Below are positions 17,914 to 21,310 of a stretch of 21,310 nt of DNA, one piece after another (position 1 is the first letter of the stretch; every line of letters starts with the position of its first letter). Made by a program: the position numbers and the translations under genes. Origin of the DNA: CAYYHA01 sp964471535 (GTDB taxonomy: Bacteria; Myxococcota; Myxococcia; SLRQ01); contig CAYYHA010000052.1 in assembly GCA_964471535.1 (NCBI GenBank), forward strand, positions 1-21,310, read 5' to 3'. Under the pieces are notes generated by a model. It did not search any database. It saw nothing but the letters and a program-made list of their open reading frames with translations, and was not told where the DNA came from.

Positions 17914-18432
17914 ATGCGCCTCTATGCCAAAGCCGTCAACAGTATCGCCCGCGACATCGTAAAAAAGCTGATGGACGACGGGGACATCGAAGTGCAGGCG
18001 ACGCGGGTCCACGAGGCCGAGCAGGATCTCGCGGCCATCATGAAGCAGTACCTGGCCGACGAGGAGGCGGTGAACAAGGCGGCGCGCGACGCCCTCGAGC
18101 GCCGGGGCATGGACCAGAGCCAATACCACCGCGTCCGCAGGGAAATGGCGGAGCAGCATGGCCACCGGCTCGGTGACGAGGGCATCGACTACATCATCGA
18201 CCAGATGCTCGAGTTCCTTCTCATCTCGCGCAATGTGGAGGAGGTCTATGCCGACGATCCCACGATGCGGAAGAAGATCTATGAGATTCTGAAGAAGCAT
18301 CTGGCGGTGGACGAGGAGATCGACCGCGAGGTCCGGGCGCGTCTGAAGCACCTGCAGGAAGGGACGGGCGACTGGGAGGTCGAGTACCGGAAGCAGGTGG
18401 ATCAGATGAAGCGTCTCAAGGGCCTCATCTAG
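17914..18432 (+). CDS. DUF507-family protein with two homologous halves
   Basis: The 172-residue, almost wholly helical and highly charged product starts MRLYAKAVNSIARDIVKKLM, the typical opening of DUF507 proteins, whose function is not known. Two halves look related. Residues about 12-62 (ARDIVKKLMDDGDIEV, then EAEQDLAAIMKQYLADEEAV) parallel residues about 92-145 (YIIDQMLEFLLISRNVEEVY, then MRKKIYEILKKHLAVDEEI). Single-copy DUF507 proteins are about 90 residues, often as two adjacent genes, so this appears to be a fused duplication. The start at 17914 fits the family and the promoter before it. A longer frame opens at an ATG overlapping the uvrC stop (17854) and would add 20 residues that do not look family-like, but coupled translation from there cannot be excluded. 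The stop codon shares bases with the stop of the convergent antiporter gene. Confidence 0.88.
   Translation: MRLYAKAVNSIARDIVKKLMDDGDIEVQATRVHEAEQDLAAIMKQYLADEEAVNKAARDALERRGMDQSQYHRVRREMAEQHGHRLGDEGIDYIIDQMLEFLLISRNVEEVYADDPTMRKKIYEILKKHLAVDEEIDREVRARLKHLQEGTGDWEVEYRKQVDQMKRLKGLI
18429..18432. other. CTAG shared by two convergent stop codons
   Basis: The palindrome CTAG holds TAG on the plus strand (18430-18432, DUF507 gene) and TAG on the minus strand (18431-18429, antiporter gene). The two reading frames therefore end with no intergenic DNA, and any terminator for one gene must lie inside the other. Confidence 0.9.
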
Positions 18433-20429
18433 CGTTCCGAGCCCGCCTGCGTTTCGGGCCGCCGGTGATCGCTGCGGCCCAGCAGGAAGACGATGGCCAC
18501 GATCGCCGCGATGGCGAGGAGCCAGCCCAGACCGTAGCCGAGGCCGAGCGCATTCCAGGCATAGCCGAAGAGGGCCGCCACGCCCATGACGGTCAGGGCG
18601 TAGGGGATCTGCGTCCGCACGTGGTGCAGATGGTCGCAGCCGGTCGCGATGGAGCTCATCACGGTGGTGTCGCTGATGGGCGAACAGTGGTCGCCGAAGA
18701 TCGAACCGTCGAGGACGGCCGCCATCGCCATCAGGGTCATTGCTTCTCCCCCCACGTAGTAGGCGAGGGGAACGGCGGTGGGAATCAGGATGCCCATGGT
18801 CCCCCAGCTCGTCCCGGTGGCGAAGGAGACCAAGGCGGCGAGTAGGAAGACGAGGAGCGGTACCGCCGCCGGAGCCACCACGTCCCGCAAGGTGGCGACG
18901 AGGAGCAGGCCCGTGCCCACGTCGTCGCAGACCGCTTTCATCGCCCAGGCGAGGATCAGGATGATCACCGCCAGGTACATCGAGGCCACCCCCTGCCCGT
19001 AGGTGCGCGCTGCCTCCTTCAGGTCGAGCAGCCGTCGCGCCAAGACCAGACCGAAGAGAAGAAGGGAGCCCGCGACGGCGGCGAGCGCGAGGACCAGGGT
19101 CGAGTGCTCCGCATTCGCGAACGCCTCCCGCCAGACGGCAAAGGAGAGGAGGGCGCCGGGCTCACGCGCCACCGCCGCGAAGCCGCCACCGTCGACGAAG
19201 AGGCCGAGCAGCGTGAGGAGCAACACCGCAGCGATGGGCAGGAGCGCCACGTGAGCAAGGTGGGGGACCCCGGGCGCAGGGCCGATACGCCCGAAGGTGC
19301 GGCTGCTCAGGGGACGCGCGTCCGCGGCGTGAACCGCGCCCGTTGTCGCCGCCCGGCGTTCGGCGCGGAGCATGGGCCCAAAGTCGCGGCTGGAGAGGAG
19401 CAGGACGAGCAGGAAGGCGAGGGCAAAGAAGCAATAGAAGCGGAAGGGGAGCGCGGCGAAGAAGAGCGGATAGCCACTCTGTTCGAGGCCGAGGCCCCGG
19501 GCGACGGAGGAGAGGAGGCCAACCTCGTAGCCAATCCAGGTGGAGACGAAGGCGATGCCCGCCACCGGCGCGCTGGTGGAATCGACGATGTAGGCCAGCT
19601 TCTCGCGGGAGATCCGCCGGGCGTCGGCGAGCGGGCGCATCGTAGTCCCCACGAGGACCGTGTTCGCGTAGTCGTCGAAAAAGATCGCCACGCCGAGCAG
19701 GAAGGCGACCAGCTTGGTCGTGCGGGCATCCCGGGCGAGGCCGGTCAGCCGGTCGACGATTCCCTGTACACCGCCGGCCCGGGTCGCGAGCCCCACCAGG
19801 CCCAGGAGCAGCACGGTGAAGGCCAGGATGTAGAGGTTGAACGGCTCGGTGAGGGTGGCCTCCCAAACGTAGGCCACGAAGGCATGGACCAGAAAGTCGA
19901 GTGGGTTGGGCCCTGCCGCAACGATGGCCCCGCAGAGGATGGCGGTGACGAGGGACAGCGCCAGCCGCCCGGTGGCGAAGGCGAGCACGATGGCGAGCAG
20001 CGGCGGCAGCAGCGCCCACGGGCGGATCGGTGCGCGGTGTGCCTCGACGCGGACCGGCCTGCGGCTCGCCTCGGCATAACCAAGGACCAGCGACGGTGGA
20101 TCGGCCGAGAGGTCGAGCTCCACGCGCAGCGGGTAACCCGCATCGCCCACCTTCAGCACCTTCGACGCAGACAGGCGCCGGCCGAGCAGCGAGGCGAAGG
20201 CCGGCGCATCGCCTCGCAGCAGCAGCACGGCTTCGTAGGGTGGACGCACCCCGAGCCACGTCTTGGGCAGCGTCTCCTCCAAGTCGGCGAGTGCGGCATC
20301 GGCGAGCGCAAGGACGGTCGCCGCGCGGCTCTGGGGCTCGAGCTGGGGCAGCGCAACGGCGGAAGCAAGAAGGAGAAGGGCGGCCAAGAGGCCCCCCCGC
20401 ACCATTCGCCTCCGCCGCTGCTCAACCAT
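18429..20429 (-). CDS. NhaC-family Na+/H+ antiporter with N-terminal extracytoplasmic domain
   Basis: The 666-residue product has an NhaC-type transporter core from about residue 135 to 650. Family motifs include FDDYANTVLVGTTMRPLADA, DSTSAPVAGIAFVSTWIGYE, SFATGTSWGTMGILIPTAVP and LDGSIFGDHCSPISDTTVMS. Members exchange sodium for protons, though some relatives move amino or organic acids, so the substrate is not fixed by sequence. The extra part is N-terminal: a signal-like helix at about 10-27 (LLAALLLLASAVALPQL) and then about 100 residues of probable extracytoplasmic domain (SRAATVLALADAALADLEET, SASKVLKVGDAGYPLRVELD) before the first transporter helix. The chosen start is ATG 20429; an in-frame ATG at 20405 would still leave the signal. 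It ends against the DUF507 gene in a shared CTAG. The PEGA gene upstream is on the same strand, 101 bases away. Confidence 0.9.
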   Translation of the reverse strand: MVEQRRRRMVRGGLLAALLLLASAVALPQLEPQSRAATVLALADAALADLEETLPKTWLGVRPPYEAVLLLRGDAPAFASLLGRRLSASKVLKVGDAGYPLRVELDLSADPPSLVLGYAEASRRPVRVEAHRAPIRPWALLPPLLAIVLAFATGRLALSLVTAILCGAIVAAGPNPLDFLVHAFVAYVWEATLTEPFNLYILAFTVLLLGLVGLATRAGGVQGIVDRLTGLARDARTTKLVAFLLGVAIFFDDYANTVLVGTTMRPLADARRISREKLAYIVDSTSAPVAGIAFVSTWIGYEVGLLSSVARGLGLEQSGYPLFFAALPFRFYCFFALAFLLVLLLSSRDFGPMLRAERRAATTGAVHAADARPLSSRTFGRIGPAPGVPHLAHVALLPIAAVLLLTLLGLFVDGGGFAAVAREPGALLSFAVWREAFANAEHSTLVLALAAVAGSLLLFGLVLARRLLDLKEAARTYGQGVASMYLAVIILILAWAMKAVCDDVGTGLLLVATLRDVVAPAAVPLLVFLLAALVSFATGTSWGTMGILIPTAVPLAYYVGGEAMTLMAMAAVLDGSIFGDHCSPISDTTVMSSIATGCDHLHHVRTQIPYALTVMGVAALFGYAWNALGLGYGLGWLLAIAAIVAIVFLLGRSDHRRPETQAGSER

Positions 20430-20530
20430 CGACGGCGGGTGCTATCACGGAGGGGGCGACGATGCATCACCGCCGGCACGGCGAGGCGCGGCGTCGAAAG
20501 GGCCGGCGGCGCCCGCTGGCGCAGGCGTCG

Positions 20531-21310
20531 TCAGTGGAGGAGGTTTTCGCGGATGGTGCGCGTCTTCCCGGCCTCGATCCCGACGTCGTATTCCTTCCGG
20601 AAGGCGAAGTTTTCGTTCTCCACCACCACCTTGTATCGACCCTCGGGCAGGGTCTTGGGGGGGAAGGGCGTGGTGCCCACGTCCTTCCCGTTGATCCGCA
20701 CCCGCGCCCAGGGCTTGACCTGCACCACCAGCGTGCCGAAGCCGAACTCGATGACGGTTCGTCGGTGTCCTCCCGGCTCCACCACCACCCGCTCCCGCTT
20801 CGTGGCCCCCAGCTCCGGGTTGGTGCACACCAAGGTGTGCCTGCCGGCGGGGAGTTCGAGGCCCACGAGGGGCGTTTGGCCGTAGGCCTTTCCGTCGATG
20901 CGTACGTTGCACCAGGGCTTCGCCGAGATGGAGAGCTTCCCGCTGCCCTGGGGGCGCCGGGGCCGCGCAGAGCCCGAGCCCCTTCGCCGGGGCTCCTTGG
21001 GCGCCGGCTCCTCGTGGGTCGCCGCTGCAGGCGCCGCCGCGACGGCAGCGGGCTCCTTGCGCAGGTTCACGTTGAGGGTCTGCGTGCCCCCGCTCGAGAG
21101 GTCCACTTCGAAGTGCTCCGGCACATACCCCTCCTTGGAGACGGTGACGCGCGCGATGCGATCCTCGGCCGGCATCTCGTGCTTCAGGGGGGTCGTGCCA
21201 GACAGCGGCGTACCGTCGATCTCGACGGTGGCGCCAGGCGGCACGCTGCGGACCCACACGGTCGTACGCCGGGCGTGGGACTTCTCGGGCGTGAGCGTCG
21301 CAGCGATCCG
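20531..21310 (-). CDS. PEGA-repeat protein (5' end beyond window)
   Basis: The minus strand is open from the right edge to the stop at 20531, giving 259 visible residues with no stop above. Three PEGA-type beta repeats can be seen: one at about residues 17-84 (VRSVPPGATVEIDGTPLSGT), one at about 133-195 (ISAKPWCNVRIDGKAYGQTP) and one at about 196-258 (VQVKPWARVRINGKDVGTTP). The first two are separated by an Ala/Pro/Arg/Glu-rich linker. The visible start (RIAATLTPEK) looks like the end of a further repeat. Such repeats form small surface or periplasmic beta domains and often sit at the C-terminus of Ser/Thr kinases or envelope proteins in Myxococcota. Whether a kinase domain precedes it cannot be seen. 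A GTG at 21259 is in frame but is probably internal. It lies upstream of the antiporter gene on the same strand. Confidence 0.85.
   Translation of the reverse strand, partial: RIAATLTPEKSHARRTTVWVRSVPPGATVEIDGTPLSGTTPLKHEMPAEDRIARVTVSKEGYVPEHFEVDLSSGGTQTLNVNLRKEPAAVAAAPAAATHEEPAPKEPRRRGSGSARPRRPQGSGKLSISAKPWCNVRIDGKAYGQTPLVGLELPAGRHTLVCTNPELGATKRERVVVEPGGHRRTVIEFGFGTLVVQVKPWARVRINGKDVGTTPFPPKTLPEGRYKVVVENENFAFRKEYDVGIEAGKTRTIRENLLH

Noticed and set aside
21259..21310. GTG at 21259 as the true start of the PEGA protein
   Set aside because: The frame continues upstream to the window edge with sequence that looks like the end of another PEGA repeat, so the GTG is probably an internal valine.

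Overview
This is a strongly GC-rich bacterial window (codon third positions are nearly all G or C). It looks like a chromosomal segment of a member of the Myxococcota or a related deltaproteobacterial lineage. The best evidence is a CarD-family regulator at 7451-7954 that reads almost like CdnL of Myxococcus xanthus. FHA-domain proteins, PEGA repeats and a DUF507 protein fit that group. No rRNA, tRNA, CRISPR array, prophage or intact mobile element is visible. The only mobile trace is a decayed transposase end near 8.8 kb.

Layout. 1-1907 (minus): GT4-type glycosyltransferase with a long disordered tail that runs off the left edge. 2018-2452 (plus): small two-helix membrane protein with a PH-like domain, divergent from it. 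2505-3245 (minus): tail-anchored FHA protein. 3390-4697 (plus): lipoprotein-like protein with a CBM9/DOMON-like domain. 4519-6759 (minus): comEC, whose 3' end overlaps the lipoprotein gene antisense. 6760-7450: long non-coding leader with repeats and hairpins ahead of cdnL (7451-7954, plus). 8025-8750 (plus): unrecognised bitopic membrane protein. 8751-9201: IS5-like remnant. 9202-10893 (minus): FHA, transmembrane and TPR-like protein. 10894-11381: intergenic. 11382-18432 (plus): cysS, uvrB, a small lipoprotein, uvrC and a duplicated DUF507 protein. 18429-20429 (minus): NhaC-type antiporter with an extra N-terminal extracytoplasmic domain. 20531-21310 (minus): PEGA-repeat protein cut by the right edge.

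Functional picture. UvrB and UvrC are the damage-verification and dual-incision parts of nucleotide excision repair, separated by one lipoprotein gene that has its own promoter. ComEC would translocate DNA across the inner membrane. Two FHA proteins, PEGA repeats and the threonine-motif-rich tail of the glycosyltransferase suggest Ser/Thr phospho-signalling, but no kinase domain lies in the window, so this is inference.

Regulation. Several genes (the PH-like protein, cysS, uvrB, uvrC, DUF507 and possibly others) lack a Shine-Dalgarno sequence. Each has a -10-like hexamer ending only 8-9 bases before the start codon, the geometry of leaderless transcripts. cdnL and the 15253 lipoprotein have clear ribosome binding sites instead. 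This contrast is the most coherent unlabelled pattern I see. I do not see a clear new multi-gene system; most genes are housekeeping or single-gene oddities.
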